Below, piece after piece: positions 30,541 through 41,334 of a stretch of 52,801 bases of DNA. The DNA is from a virus. The translations under genes and the position numbers were made by a program. Under the pieces are notes generated by a model. The model made no database searches. It worked only from the letters and a program-made list of their open reading frames with translations, and was not told where the DNA came from. Each line of letters opens with the position of its first letter. Within the stretch, counting starts at the first letter, position 1. The stretch is taken from the IMG/VR virus record IMGVR_UViG_3300032322_002582, positions 1-52,801 of that record, one strand, 5' to 3'.

Positions 30541-33500
30541 TGAATAAATTTCAAACATCCAATCTGATAAAAAGTCAATTACCAGATTTCGTAAGAAACG
30601 ATTATCCAAAATTCGTTTCATTTCTGGAAAAATATTATGAATGGCTTGAACAGACTAATAAAGTTAATTATGGTATAGATTCATTAAAAAGATCTATCGA
30701 TATTGATGATGCGGATTCTTTTTACATCGATAAATTTAAAAACGATCTTTTACCATACTTCCCAAAAGATTTTTCTGTCAATAAAGAGCTTTTTTTAAAA
30801 GTAGTAGAATCTTTTTATAAATCCAGTGGAACAATCGATTCTGTAAAATTTTTATTCAGAGCGTTGTATAATGATGATATAGAAATTTATTATCCAAAAG
30901 ATAGTATTTTAAAAACTTCCGATGGAAAATGGGTTCTTCCCTTAGCTTTAAGAATTGATACGAATGATAATAATATATTCAATATAGGTAAAACTTTACT
31001 AACTGGCGAAAAATCTAAAGCTACGGCTATTGTTGAGAAAGTTATAAAATCAGTTGATCGACAGTTGGGAATATCTTATATTGAAGTTTATATATCGAAC
31101 ATAGAAAGACTTTTCGAAACTGGCGAAACTGTATCCGCAACGTATATTGATAATAATACCAATCTTCCTGTAACAGTAACCGGAAGATTGATAGGATCGC
31201 TTTCCGAGATTAAAATAAGTCCTGATAATAGAGGTCTCTTTTATAATGGATATGATCCAGAAATTAGTTATGATGGTGATCCGGTAAGTATCGTTGGTGG
31301 TTTGAACCCTAGTGCTAATAATCCTGTCGGCGCAATCGCTTATGTTGGTGAAACCACTAAAGGTGGAATAACTGAAGCTACAGTTATTAATGGAGGATTC
31401 GGCTTTAGAAACGAAATAGTTTTTCCTGGCTCATCTTTAATAGATTTCAAAGGAGGATTTGAAAATTCTTCTTTGGGAACTGAAGCGCAAGCTTCAATTT
31501 TATTAATTGATGAATCGTCTGCTAGAGTTATGAATGTTTTGAATATGTCAATTTCAACATTAGATGGTTTAGGATCCAATACGAATTTGTCGGGAACGGG
31601 AAGTATAGTACCATCAAGTAATTCTGTTACAGGAACAGGAACATCTTTTTTAACACAATTGACAGTCGGTGATGCAATTTATGTTGGCAGTCATTTACGC
31701 GAAGTTAGTATAATATCATCAGATACTTCTTTAAATGTTACAATCGATTTCACCACAACAGAATCTTCTCTGGCATTAAAAAAAGCAGGAAGAACAATTT
31801 CAAGAATTAGAGGTAATACATTAAACACCGTTTCAACATCTTCAACCTTTAATGTTCATAGCTTGGCTGCCGTTGCTGTAACAGGCTCTGGAGGTGGATA
31901 TAGAAGCAGACCCACCGTGAAAACATATAGTTTCTATAATGAAAATTTGGAAGATGCATTAATCATCACTTCATGCACAGTTGTTAAAGGTACCAATTTA
32001 GTTTCAGACAATTCTCAAAATTTAAAAGATTTTTTAGAAGAAGGCGATTATGTTCGTCTTTTTGTAAGAAACAAATATGAGGAAGTTAAAAAGATCATAT
32101 CTCTTACAGAGAATGATCTTTTTTTCGAAGATTATTTCGAAAACGATATAACGAATGTTTCTGTTTTTAAAATTAATAGAAATGATGTATATAATTTAGG
32201 ATCGATTGGAAGAATTAACATAGTCGAATCTGGACTAAACTATTCTAATGGCGACATCTTAATATTCACTGGAGGTTCTGGTTATGGTGCTAATGCTTTT
32301 GTCACAGTTAATAATTTAGGTTCCATAACGAAAGTTACAGTTAATAATCATTCTTCAGGCGCTTACATAATAGGAGGTGAGGGTTATAGGAGAGATGCTC
32401 TTCCTAATATTACAGTTCAAAGTGCGTCGGGTACAGGTGCGTCTTTACGAGTATCGGAGATCGTAGGTGATGGTGTTTCTTATGGACTAACGACATCTAG
32501 AATTGGAGCGATATCGACGATTCGAGTTGTCAGTTACGGTTATGATTATGTGGAAGCACCAAAAGTGTCACTTAGAAATGCTGATTTATCATTAATGGGT
32601 GTAACAAAAGGACAGATTTTTGTATCTAATACTGAAGTTTATCAGGGAACTTCAAACTCATCATTCACGTTTAAGGCGACAGTAGATTCATATAATTCTG
32701 CTACAGGAAAACTCAGAATTTTTGATTATAAAGGTTCTTTAGACACATCGAAATTATTGGTTTCCGATAATGTTTTAACAACGAATGCTATTGTTGGCAC
32801 TGTACAAAATTCCTTATTTTATGGTAATGGAAATGCTAAAGCCACATCTAAATTCGAAAATGGTTTAATACGTTATCCTGGAATATATTTAAATTCTGAC
32901 GGTCAAGTTAGTGCTGATAAAAAACTTCAAGATGAGAAAAGATATCACAATTACTCTTATGTCATAACAACCGAAGTTGATTACAAGAAATTCAAAAATA
33001 CTCTTAATGATATAGTTCATCCTATTGGAACTAAAACATTCACTCTTAGAAGTGATGATAATTTAGAAAATGTTTTTTCTAATAGTAATACGTTTTTTAT
33101 AAAAACTCTATCGTCGGAACATCAGTTCAATATAGCTTTCGGCTCTAATAATATAATTTCCACAAACAATAGTGCAAATTTAATGTCATCTATAAATGTT
33201 GGTGATGTTATTATTTTAAACAACGTCAAAAAATCACTAAATGGTTCAGTTTATGTTGCATCAGGATCAAATCTCCTTTCAACAAATTCAATCACTATGA
33301 ATTTCATTAATGATTTTCAAGACGGCGATGTCATTACTTTATCGACTGGAGATGTCGCAGAAATAAAGAGTGTTTCCAACTCTAATAGCGCATTTTTACT
33401 TTCTAGCATAAATGTATCTTCGAGTGCTGCAACAGTAAACATTTCATATGATGAATTTGCTATAGTATCTTCTCTAAATGCTAATGTGATTGTAACAGGA

Positions 33501-33557
33501 ACAACATTTAAATCTAATGGAAGCAATTTGAGTGCTACCATACAAAAAGTCAGATAA
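30540..33557 (+). CDS. gp7: gp7-like baseplate wedge protein
   Basis: 1005 residues from the ATG at 30540 (a TTG lies directly before). Size (T4 1032) and position between gp6 and gp8 support gp7. The N terminus (LPDFVRNDYPKFVSFLEKYY, ESFYKSSGTIDSVKFLFRAL) recurs in memory in aquatic T4-like phages. The middle has GxGY-type modules (about 555-680). The last 130 residues are Ser/Asn-rich beta repeats. gp7 links gp6, gp8 and gp10 at the wedge. Confidence 0.85.
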   Translation: MNKFQTSNLIKSQLPDFVRNDYPKFVSFLEKYYEWLEQTNKVNYGIDSLKRSIDIDDADSFYIDKFKNDLLPYFPKDFSVNKELFLKVVESFYKSSGTIDSVKFLFRALYNDDIEIYYPKDSILKTSDGKWVLPLALRIDTNDNNIFNIGKTLLTGEKSKATAIVEKVIKSVDRQLGISYIEVYISNIERLFETGETVSATYIDNNTNLPVTVTGRLIGSLSEIKISPDNRGLFYNGYDPEISYDGDPVSIVGGLNPSANNPVGAIAYVGETTKGGITEATVINGGFGFRNEIVFPGSSLIDFKGGFENSSLGTEAQASILLIDESSARVMNVLNMSISTLDGLGSNTNLSGTGSIVPSSNSVTGTGTSFLTQLTVGDAIYVGSHLREVSIISSDTSLNVTIDFTTTESSLALKKAGRTISRIRGNTLNTVSTSSTFNVHSLAAVAVTGSGGGYRSRPTVKTYSFYNENLEDALIITSCTVVKGTNLVSDNSQNLKDFLEEGDYVRLFVRNKYEEVKKIISLTENDLFFEDYFENDITNVSVFKINRNDVYNLGSIGRINIVESGLNYSNGDILIFTGGSGYGANAFVTVNNLGSITKVTVNNHSSGAYIIGGEGYRRDALPNITVQSASGTGASLRVSEIVGDGVSYGLTTSRIGAISTIRVVSYGYDYVEAPKVSLRNADLSLMGVTKGQIFVSNTEVYQGTSNSSFTFKATVDSYNSATGKLRIFDYKGSLDTSKLLVSDNVLTTNAIVGTVQNSLFYGNGNAKATSKFENGLIRYPGIYLNSDGQVSADKKLQDEKRYHNYSYVITTEVDYKKFKNTLNDIVHPIGTKTFTLRSDDNLENVFSNSNTFFIKTLSSEHQFNIAFGSNNIISTNNSANLMSSINVGDVIILNNVKKSLNGSVYVASGSNLLSTNSITMNFINDFQDGDVITLSTGDVAEIKSVSNSNSAFLLSSINVSSSAATVNISYDEFAIVSSLNANVIVTGTTFKSNGSNLSATIQKVR

Positions 33558-33560
33558 ATA
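33553..33560 (+). promoter_or_regulatory. Late-type box GATAAATA with start on the gp8 ATG
   Basis: GATAAATA overlaps the gp7 stop and ends 5 bases before the gp8 ATG, which would be exactly +1 by T4 late spacing. No ribosome site precedes gp8. Confidence 0.35.
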
Positions 33561-33565
33561 CAAAT

Positions 33566-34891
33566 ATGTCTACTCTTATAACGAAAAATTTTAAAACGCT
33601 TCTGGCGAAGCAAGTTTATAATCTGATGGAGATTGGAGCGAATTCTTATCTTCCTACAGAAAGAAAATCTTATGTTTATGCATTTTTAGGAAGACAGCTT
33701 CCATGGAATTCTGGTGTTGAGTCTCCGCCCACACCCACAGAAGATATAACTTCCATAAACAATTATTATAAAATGGGCATTTTTGCTAAACAAGTTTCAC
33801 TAGAAGATACATCTCTTGTTGTGCAAAGAATAAATTGGAGTAATAATAGTATATACAATACATATACATCAAATTCTAATTTTTATGTATTAAATTCCAA
33901 AGATCAAGTTTTCAAATGTCTGTTTAATAATTTTGATGCACCATCTCTAGATGAACCTGATCTCACACTTTCTACAACATCTCTAGAAGAACCTTATGTT
34001 CTCACATCCGATGGTTATAAATGGAAGTATCTCTATACACTAACTTCTTCTCAAAAACAAAAATTTCTTACGACTGAATGGATGCCTGTTACAGTAAATA
34101 AATTTGTGAGAGCAGCCGCACGACCAGGTTCCATAGATGTTGTCACAGTAACGAATTCTGGAAACAATTATGTTAATGGAACAACTCAGAATATCGTGAT
34201 ATTAACAGGAGATGGAACTGGCGCTATTTTGAAGGCTAATGTTGAGAGTGGTAAAGTGCAAGATATCGTTATACAAGATAGAGGCATCGGCTATACATAT
34301 GCGAATCTAACATTTCAGGATGTTACAGGAGGTGTCGGAAGATCAGCCGAAGCTGTTGTGTCTATCGCTCCACATGATGGACATGGTTACGATCCAGTTT
34401 ATGAACTAGGGGCATCAACATTGATGTTTAATGTTGAGTATGAGGAAAGCGAATCTAATATTCTACCAACAAATAATGATTTTCGACAAGTTGTATTAGT
34501 ACATAATCCTTATTTGTCGGGAACAGAAACATCAGCTAAAGGTCCTTCATATACTCTTTACACTAAAATTAAAGTTTCGACAGGTGTTGGCGATTTTAAT
34601 GTGGATGAAATTGTATATCAAGGAACAACGTATGAAACTAGAACTTTTTCCGCAGAAGTTATATCATTCGATGTTGATAACAATTTGTTATATGTCAACA
34701 ACTTGAGAGGAAATTTGGAATTAAATAAGGCAATAAAAGGATTGACGAGTGGTGCCATCAGAGTTGCTGGATCATCGACATTACCAACTTTGGATTTATA
34801 CTCTGGAAAAATATTATACATAGCTAATAAACTACCTATAAGTAGAGATCCCTCTCAAACGGAAAGAATCCGTTTCATATTGAGTTTTTAA
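33566..34891 (+). CDS. gp8: gp8 baseplate wedge protein
   Basis: 441 residues (T4 334). The N-terminal part (YVYAFLGRQLPWN, SVLEDTSL-type wedge strands, YVLTSDGYKWKYLYTLTSSQ, TEWMPV) is typical of gp8. The longer size is due to an inserted Gly-rich module (about 190-255: TNSGNNYVNGTTQNIVILTG, GIGYTYANL) of the kind found in its neighbours. gp8 dimers hold gp7 and gp10 in the wedge. No ribosome site is seen. Confidence 0.9.
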   Translation: MSTLITKNFKTLLAKQVYNLMEIGANSYLPTERKSYVYAFLGRQLPWNSGVESPPTPTEDITSINNYYKMGIFAKQVSLEDTSLVVQRINWSNNSIYNTYTSNSNFYVLNSKDQVFKCLFNNFDAPSLDEPDLTLSTTSLEEPYVLTSDGYKWKYLYTLTSSQKQKFLTTEWMPVTVNKFVRAAARPGSIDVVTVTNSGNNYVNGTTQNIVILTGDGTGAILKANVESGKVQDIVIQDRGIGYTYANLTFQDVTGGVGRSAEAVVSIAPHDGHGYDPVYELGASTLMFNVEYEESESNILPTNNDFRQVVLVHNPYLSGTETSAKGPSYTLYTKIKVSTGVGDFNVDEIVYQGTTYETRTFSAEVISFDVDNNLLYVNNLRGNLELNKAIKGLTSGAIRVAGSSTLPTLDLYSGKILYIANKLPISRDPSQTERIRFILSF

Positions 34892-34901
34892 CGAGGAATA
34901 A

Positions 34902-37900
34902 ATGACAACTCTTTTCAACTACGATCCATACTACGACGATTTTGATGAAGATAAAAATTTCATGCGTGTTCTATTTCGTCCTGGGTATTCAGTCCAAGCG
35001 AGAGAACTGACACAGCTACAAACAATTTTATCGAATCAAATAGAAAAATTTGGTAATCACATATTTAAAAGTGGTAGTCCTATCGTAGGAGGAAAAATAT
35101 CGTTAGATAGAAAAGCTAACTATATTATCTTACAAAATCAATATTCGGGTGTTGATATTGACTTGACGCAATTTAGAGACAAAACAATCGAGTCATATAA
35201 TAATTCAAAATTAGTTCGCGCTCAAGTTATAGCTATAGATGATACAACAGGATCTCCCACACTTGTTATAAAATATTTAAGCGGCGATAGATTTTCTGAA
35301 GCTGAAGATATAAGAGTATATGGACAAGATGTTTTTGCTACATTGAGAAATACAAATGCAACGGGAGGTTCTTTTGTTGCGAGTATTCAGGAAGGTGTCT
35401 ATTATTTTAAAGGACAATTTGTTAAAGTTAATCCACAATTTTTAGTTATAGAATTATTCTATCGAACAGGAACAAGTTCCACTATCAATTTATCACCTTC
35501 TTATAAAATTGGTATAGAGTTTGAAGAAAAGATTGTTGATGAAATTGATGATAATTCTTTACTAGATCCTGCTCAAGGAGCATTCAACTATCAAGCTCCT
35601 GGCGCTAATCGTTTTCAAATAACAACTACATTAACAAAAAGAACTATCGATTCATCTGATACATCCTCGTTTTTTGAAGTTATCAGAATAGTTGATGATA
35701 TCAAAACTAAAGAGATTGATTATCCGATTTACAGTGAAATAGAAAAGACTTTATCCAGAAGAACATATGATGAATCTGGAAATTACACTGTTGATCCATT
35801 TGTGATTTCGCTTGAAGAAGGTGATGAAGCTAATGGTAAATTTGATGTTGTACTGGATCCAGGTAAAGCATATGTTGGTGGTTATGAATTTCAAACCATA
35901 TCACCAACAAAAATAGAATTGAATCGTTCCAGAGATGTAGGTAAGGCGATTGGATATGAATTTATTCCCAATTACGAAAATTCTATTGTTTTAGAAAATA
36001 TTTTTGGTAGCTTAGACATATCAACTTATCCCGAATTGGATGTACACTGCGTTCCTAGAGCGAACGTTGACTTAACAACAACAGCGAAGTATAATTCCAC
36101 AAAAATAGGAACTTTGAATGCTTCGATGATGAGATATAATGATTCCGATACAACGACATTAGGAAACACTCATTCGTTTATTGTTAATGTGTTTAATGCG
36201 AATACAACACCTATTACAGGTACTCTTTCTCCTGGTAGTCACACATCAACTAGAATATTTCTTCCAACCGATCTTTCGCCAAATGTGACTAATGCTTATG
36301 CAAATATGTACTTTTCGATAACGGATGGTTTAGGTACAATTCTATCCCCAATTTTAATAACTAGTTCGAATTCTACAACGATTAATTTGTCATCATCATT
36401 AAGTTTTGTTCCTTCTGCAAATGCCATAAGAATACAATCAGATTTTAAAAATGCTAAAGGTTTAACAAGATACAATGGAACAGCTTTAACCTTTGGTGCA
36501 AATGTACACACTGATTCGATAGAATCGACGACGGGATTTACGTTTATAGAAGAACCGAAAAGAAACAGTAAAATTTTCGATATTCCATATGATGCGATAA
36601 AAGCTGGCACAATTTCGAATCTAGAATATTATGCAGTAAAATATTATGGCGGAAAAACTAGTGATGCTGGCGGATTAATCACAATTAATTCTGAAGGAAC
36701 AGATACTTTCCCATTCTCTGGTGTTCCTGGTGTTATCTCGGATAGTTTAATTATTGATAATATTATTTGTATTGTAGATTCTTCTGAGACTGCTAATGTT
36801 CAATATGGAATTTATCCTGGTCGGGTCTTGAGTTTAGCTAATAATAATTTTACTGTAACAGCTATTAGCACACAGCAATTTACTATAAATTTGACTGTTC
36901 CTAGTGTCACTGTCGATCTTTTGATAAAGAGTAAAGTTAATAATGCCAATAATACTAATTCTGGAACGATTCGTGGAAAACAACTCATACCACTAATTAC
37001 AGGTTATGATCTTCACTCGAAAGTTGCTTTTGAAATGGGTGGCGCTGATACATTAGAAGATGCAAACACCACAACTAACACACCATTTACAGGTGGAATG
37101 ATTTTTCAAGATATCGGAGCAACGAACTATACAGGATCTACAATATTGACGGAACTACGAACACCAGGCAAAGTTGTAAGTTTACAAGTGCCTGATGTAG
37201 TTGAAATTGTAAGAATCACGGATTCACAAAATCAGTCTGTTAATGTCACAACAGCAATGTTGAGTAGTGATGCATATGATATTACAGATAGTTATGAATT
37301 CGATAATGGTCAAAGAAATACACATTATGATCATGCTACGATAAAGTTGAAAAGAGGATATCCAGCTCCAAAAGGAAGATTGTATGTACAATACAATTAC
37401 TTGAAGCACTCTTCAGCTCCTTCTCCACAAAATGATGGTATCTTCACTGTTGATTCTTATCTGAAGGCTGGTTCGAATTTCACTTATGATGAAATTTCAT
37501 ATTATAGCAATCTCGAAGAAAGTAGACTGGTTTCACTAAGATCGGCTTTTGATTTTAGACCAACAAGAGATATAGGTGGAACATCGATTTCTGGTGCAAT
37601 AAATCCACATCCTTTAGATACACTGAATGTCAATTTTGATTACTATTTACCAAGAATCGATCAAATAGTGATAAAACCATCTAGAGAGTTTTCAATAGTT
37701 TCTGGAAAGCCAGGCATTAGACCAGTTCCATCTTCTATAGATGAGCAAGACATGTTAATTTATACTCTGTATATACCGGCATATACGGAGAGTGTGAAGG
37801 ACATAAGAGCAGATTTCAAAAATCATCGTAGATATACGATGAGAGATATTGACAGTATTGAAAATAGAATTAGACAACTAGAATATTATGTTGCGCTAAA

Positions 37901-40900
37901 CTCCCTAGAAAAAGACACTGTATCGTTGAAAATATTGGATGCTAATGGTCTTGAGAGATCGAAATATGGTATATTGGTTGATAACTTTTCAACGAAAGAT
38001 GCACAAGCAACAAGACAAGATGTTGGATTCGACAACAGAAATCTTGTTGATAGCGGAGAACTGAAGCCTGCTTCTCTTATGAGAACAATAGGCCTTTCAG
38101 CTAATACAGTTCAATCCTCTGGCAACACAAAATTTAGTGGCGTTGGCACAAAGAAGGTAATGACACTAAACTATTCATCTAAGAATTTTATAGTTCAGCC
38201 TTATAGTACCAAATCTATTCCTATTGCAGATGCACTTTTTGCGAACTTTAAAGGCAATTTGAAACTATTCCCAGAATTTAGAGGTGAAGTTGAAACAGGA
38301 CGAACAGCCAAAGTAACCATGAATTCTGTTCAAGGTTTAGATAATGCATTACTTTTCATTAATGATGCGTTCAAATATATTGCAGATAATGTTCCTCAGT
38401 GGAATTTAGATAAAAATAGTCCTTTTGCACAAATCGCGGATTCTAAGTGGTATCAAACAAAAGTAGACACAACGTTTGTGAATAGCACACAACATTTAGG
38501 TGGTAGAGCATGGGGTGTTATAGAAACGAGAACTGATACTGCGACGAACTTTATTGCTGCTGGAGCACAATTAAGTCAGAGACAGATTGGAGTATCTTCT
38601 TCTGAAGTTGATTTGGGTTCTTTTGTCACAGATTTGGCGATTCAGCCTTATATGAAAGCAGGAGATACGATAACATTTTATAGTGAGAATTTAAGACCAC
38701 AAACTAAATTCTATTATTATTTCGATGATGTTTCTGTTGAAAAGCATGTTATATATGCTAATAGAATCACATTGAACACAAGTTCACAGTTGATTCCTGG
38801 TGAGAGGGTAATAGTCGCTAATAATTTCACACAAGTTGGCACATATTTAAATACCTTAAAAACTAATCCTAATCTGATTCCTGGTGCTATTGTTGGCGCG
38901 AATGAAGTTGGAAGCGCGAATGTGACAATCAATACAAGTCACAATTTAAGTGGTAAAGTTTTATATGGTGTTGACAGTGGAAAATCATATACTGTATCGA
39001 CAGTTAATCAACACTTTAGTGGTTTTGGTTATATCGCTGGTAATCAATTATATTTGGCAAATGCTGATCCATTCATGATATCGAATGATGCTTCATCTAC
39101 TAATGATGTTTATAATAATATGGAAGTAAATATCATGACTCAGAGTGGTGGACAGTATAATGGTTATTTTGATAACTGGTTCACTATAAGTGATTATGAT
39201 GGAACCACTAAAGTTGCAACACTATCAACATCTTCAACATATACAGGAAAAGTCCTTTATAATATTAGAGGTGATGCTAAATCTAATAAACTTGGTCAAA
39301 TTTCTGGAACATTCTGTATTCCACCAGCAACATTTAGATCTGGACAAAGAACATTTAGAATAACGGAATCATTCAATAATACCTATGATGCAGATTCTAT
39401 TTCGTTTGCAGATAAGGTATATACTGCATCAGGAATAGTAACCAACAAAACAACCTTAGTTGATACTGTTTTCAATGTCGATGTTGATTATAAAATTATT
39501 GGTCAACTTACATCAGATAGAGTTATTTCAGTTTCAAGTTCTTCATCAAATAGAGTTGTTTCATCTTGGCTAACTGATCCTCTCGCACAGACGTTCTTTG
39601 TTGATCCTCAAGTTTATCCTAATGGATTATTTTTAGATAATGTCGATCTATTCTTCAAAGGAAAAGATTTCGGAAATATTCCTGTTAGAATACAAATACG
39701 TCCAACAGTCAATGGAACACCAAGTTCAGATTTCTGGTATCCAGAATCTGTTGTTACACTTTATCCTAATCAAGTTAAAATAAGTGAAACACCTTCGGTT
39801 ACAGATTCGACAACATCAACAAACTTTAAGTTTGATACTCCTGTTTTCTTGAAGCCAGGACTTTATGCTTTAGTTGTACTGACTGATTCGCCACAGTATA
39901 TTCTTTGGTCGGCACTCAAAGGTTCTACAACTAAAAATAATGAATTTATGGGTACAAACAGTTACATAGGAACACTGTATAAATCACAAAATACTATGGA
40001 GTACGTTCCATTTTTAAATGAAGATTTAATGTTTTCGATTAATAGATGTTCTTTTGATACTAATAACAGTGCGATTTATATTTTTGACAATACGCTTCCA
40101 TCTTCAACGTTTAATGTTGATAGAATAAAATTCGGCGTTCAAGAAATCAAACCTCTGATTAACGATGTTGCGGTGGCGAACTATTCTTTTGTTTCTAAAC
40201 CAAAAAATGGTTCATTGGAAACAACCTATACTGAGTTGAGTCCTTATCAGCTATACTCTTTTGGTGACGATTTAAAATATTCTATCGGATTTAGAAGAAG
40301 AGAAATTTCAAATATAGGTGATATTAAACTGAAAGTTGAAATGTCAACTTCGTCCGACCACATATCTCCATTAGTTTCCATGGAAGGAATATATGTCAAT
40401 CTTTGGGAAAATTTCATAGATAATGCACCTATCAGCAGTGAAGATTTTACTATTGTTTCAGGAGGCTCTGGATATACGAATTCAAATACCGTAATTATTA
40501 CAAGCTCATCGGGTTCAGGAGCAACTGCGAATTTGTCTGTTGATGCGAACGGTAATGTTATAGCAATATATGTTTCTTCAGGCGGTTCTAATTATTTGGA
40601 TGATTTTACAATAAGTTATCCGAATACTGCCACCGATGCTAATGTAAAAGCAAATGCTGTTATCGTCTTGAACAGTGAATATGATGAATCGGGAGGTCCT
40701 GCCGATGCTCGCTACATCACTAAACCAATTAAATTAGCTGATGGTTTCGATGCTGGCGATCTGAGAGTTTTCCTGTCGGGCAATAAACCTGGTTTAACAG
40801 AAATTAGTGTTTATTACAAAGTATTGAATCAATTCGATTCGACGCCATTTAAAGAGAGACCATATCAAAAAATGGTTTGTGTAAATCCGAATATAGTTGC

Positions 40901-41099
40901 ATCAAAAACGAATGAGGATTATGTTGACTATGAATATAGACCTTCCGAACTAGAAGATATTATCACATATACTTCATCGGATGGTGTGACCTATGATACA
41001 TTCAAAACGTTTGCGATAAAAATAGTTTTGACTTCTAGCGATCCCACAATAGTTCCTAAAGTTAAAGACTTGAGAATTATTGCTTTACCTGCAGGTTAA
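34902..41099 (+). CDS. Giant DUF4815 baseplate / fibre-attachment protein
   Basis: 2065 residues, the largest gene here. The N-terminal signature YDPYYDDFDEDKNFMRVLFR, then PGYSVQARELTQLQTILSNQ, is that of DUF4815, found in aquatic T4-like phages in place of T4 gp9/gp10-type parts. The rest is beta-rich with a short coiled coil (DIDSIENRIRQLEYYVALNS, about residues 985-1005). Near 1845-1910 there is a GGSGYTNSNTVIITSSSGSG module. It probably joins wedge and fibres. Ribosome site ACGAGGA. Confidence 0.85.
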   Translation: MTTLFNYDPYYDDFDEDKNFMRVLFRPGYSVQARELTQLQTILSNQIEKFGNHIFKSGSPIVGGKISLDRKANYIILQNQYSGVDIDLTQFRDKTIESYNNSKLVRAQVIAIDDTTGSPTLVIKYLSGDRFSEAEDIRVYGQDVFATLRNTNATGGSFVASIQEGVYYFKGQFVKVNPQFLVIELFYRTGTSSTINLSPSYKIGIEFEEKIVDEIDDNSLLDPAQGAFNYQAPGANRFQITTTLTKRTIDSSDTSSFFEVIRIVDDIKTKEIDYPIYSEIEKTLSRRTYDESGNYTVDPFVISLEEGDEANGKFDVVLDPGKAYVGGYEFQTISPTKIELNRSRDVGKAIGYEFIPNYENSIVLENIFGSLDISTYPELDVHCVPRANVDLTTTAKYNSTKIGTLNASMMRYNDSDTTTLGNTHSFIVNVFNANTTPITGTLSPGSHTSTRIFLPTDLSPNVTNAYANMYFSITDGLGTILSPILITSSNSTTINLSSSLSFVPSANAIRIQSDFKNAKGLTRYNGTALTFGANVHTDSIESTTGFTFIEEPKRNSKIFDIPYDAIKAGTISNLEYYAVKYYGGKTSDAGGLITINSEGTDTFPFSGVPGVISDSLIIDNIICIVDSSETANVQYGIYPGRVLSLANNNFTVTAISTQQFTINLTVPSVTVDLLIKSKVNNANNTNSGTIRGKQLIPLITGYDLHSKVAFEMGGADTLEDANTTTNTPFTGGMIFQDIGATNYTGSTILTELRTPGKVVSLQVPDVVEIVRITDSQNQSVNVTTAMLSSDAYDITDSYEFDNGQRNTHYDHATIKLKRGYPAPKGRLYVQYNYLKHSSAPSPQNDGIFTVDSYLKAGSNFTYDEISYYSNLEESRLVSLRSAFDFRPTRDIGGTSISGAINPHPLDTLNVNFDYYLPRIDQIVIKPSREFSIVSGKPGIRPVPSSIDEQDMLIYTLYIPAYTESVKDIRADFKNHRRYTMRDIDSIENRIRQLEYYVALNSLEKDTVSLKILDANGLERSKYGILVDNFSTKDAQATRQDVGFDNRNLVDSGELKPASLMRTIGLSANTVQSSGNTKFSGVGTKKVMTLNYSSKNFIVQPYSTKSIPIADALFANFKGNLKLFPEFRGEVETGRTAKVTMNSVQGLDNALLFINDAFKYIADNVPQWNLDKNSPFAQIADSKWYQTKVDTTFVNSTQHLGGRAWGVIETRTDTATNFIAAGAQLSQRQIGVSSSEVDLGSFVTDLAIQPYMKAGDTITFYSENLRPQTKFYYYFDDVSVEKHVIYANRITLNTSSQLIPGERVIVANNFTQVGTYLNTLKTNPNLIPGAIVGANEVGSANVTINTSHNLSGKVLYGVDSGKSYTVSTVNQHFSGFGYIAGNQLYLANADPFMISNDASSTNDVYNNMEVNIMTQSGGQYNGYFDNWFTISDYDGTTKVATLSTSSTYTGKVLYNIRGDAKSNKLGQISGTFCIPPATFRSGQRTFRITESFNNTYDADSISFADKVYTASGIVTNKTTLVDTVFNVDVDYKIIGQLTSDRVISVSSSSSNRVVSSWLTDPLAQTFFVDPQVYPNGLFLDNVDLFFKGKDFGNIPVRIQIRPTVNGTPSSDFWYPESVVTLYPNQVKISETPSVTDSTTSTNFKFDTPVFLKPGLYALVVLTDSPQYILWSALKGSTTKNNEFMGTNSYIGTLYKSQNTMEYVPFLNEDLMFSINRCSFDTNNSAIYIFDNTLPSSTFNVDRIKFGVQEIKPLINDVAVANYSFVSKPKNGSLETTYTELSPYQLYSFGDDLKYSIGFRRREISNIGDIKLKVEMSTSSDHISPLVSMEGIYVNLWENFIDNAPISSEDFTIVSGGSGYTNSNTVIITSSSGSGATANLSVDANGNVIAIYVSSGGSNYLDDFTISYPNTATDANVKANAVIVLNSEYDESGGPADARYITKPIKLADGFDAGDLRVFLSGNKPGLTEISVYYKVLNQFDSTPFKERPYQKMVCVNPNIVASKTNEDYVDYEYRPSELEDIITYTSSDGVTYDTFKTFAIKIVLTSSDPTIVPKVKDLRIIALPAG

Positions 41100-41100
41100 A

Positions 41101-41334
41101 ATGAAAGTACAAGTAGAAGGAACAAATTTTGTCAAAGACACGAACACGGGAGCATTGTTAATGACTTCTAAAAATGCGCTTATTGAAAATGAAGCAAGAA
41201 AAAAAATATTAGAAAGAGCCCAAAGAAAAGATGAAGAGATAAATAAATTGAAAAATAAAATTGAAAATATCTCTTCTGATATTAAAGATTTAAAAGATTT
41301 ATTGCATACCTTACTGACACAGAGTAAACGATAA
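41101..41334 (+). CDS. Small coiled-coil protein of the fibre region
   Basis: 77 residues from the ATG at 41101, just after the previous stop; an in-frame TTG/CTG-type start farther left would lie inside the giant gene. A beta start VEGTNFVKDTNTGALLMTSK is followed by a long charged helix (EEINKLKNKIENISSDIKDL). I recall short homologues in aquatic T4-like phages. It may be a fibre chaperone or neck-like adaptor. Its stop overlaps the next ATG. Confidence 0.75.
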   Translation: MKVQVEGTNFVKDTNTGALLMTSKNALIENEARKKILERAQRKDEEINKLKNKIENISSDIKDLKDLLHTLLTQSKR

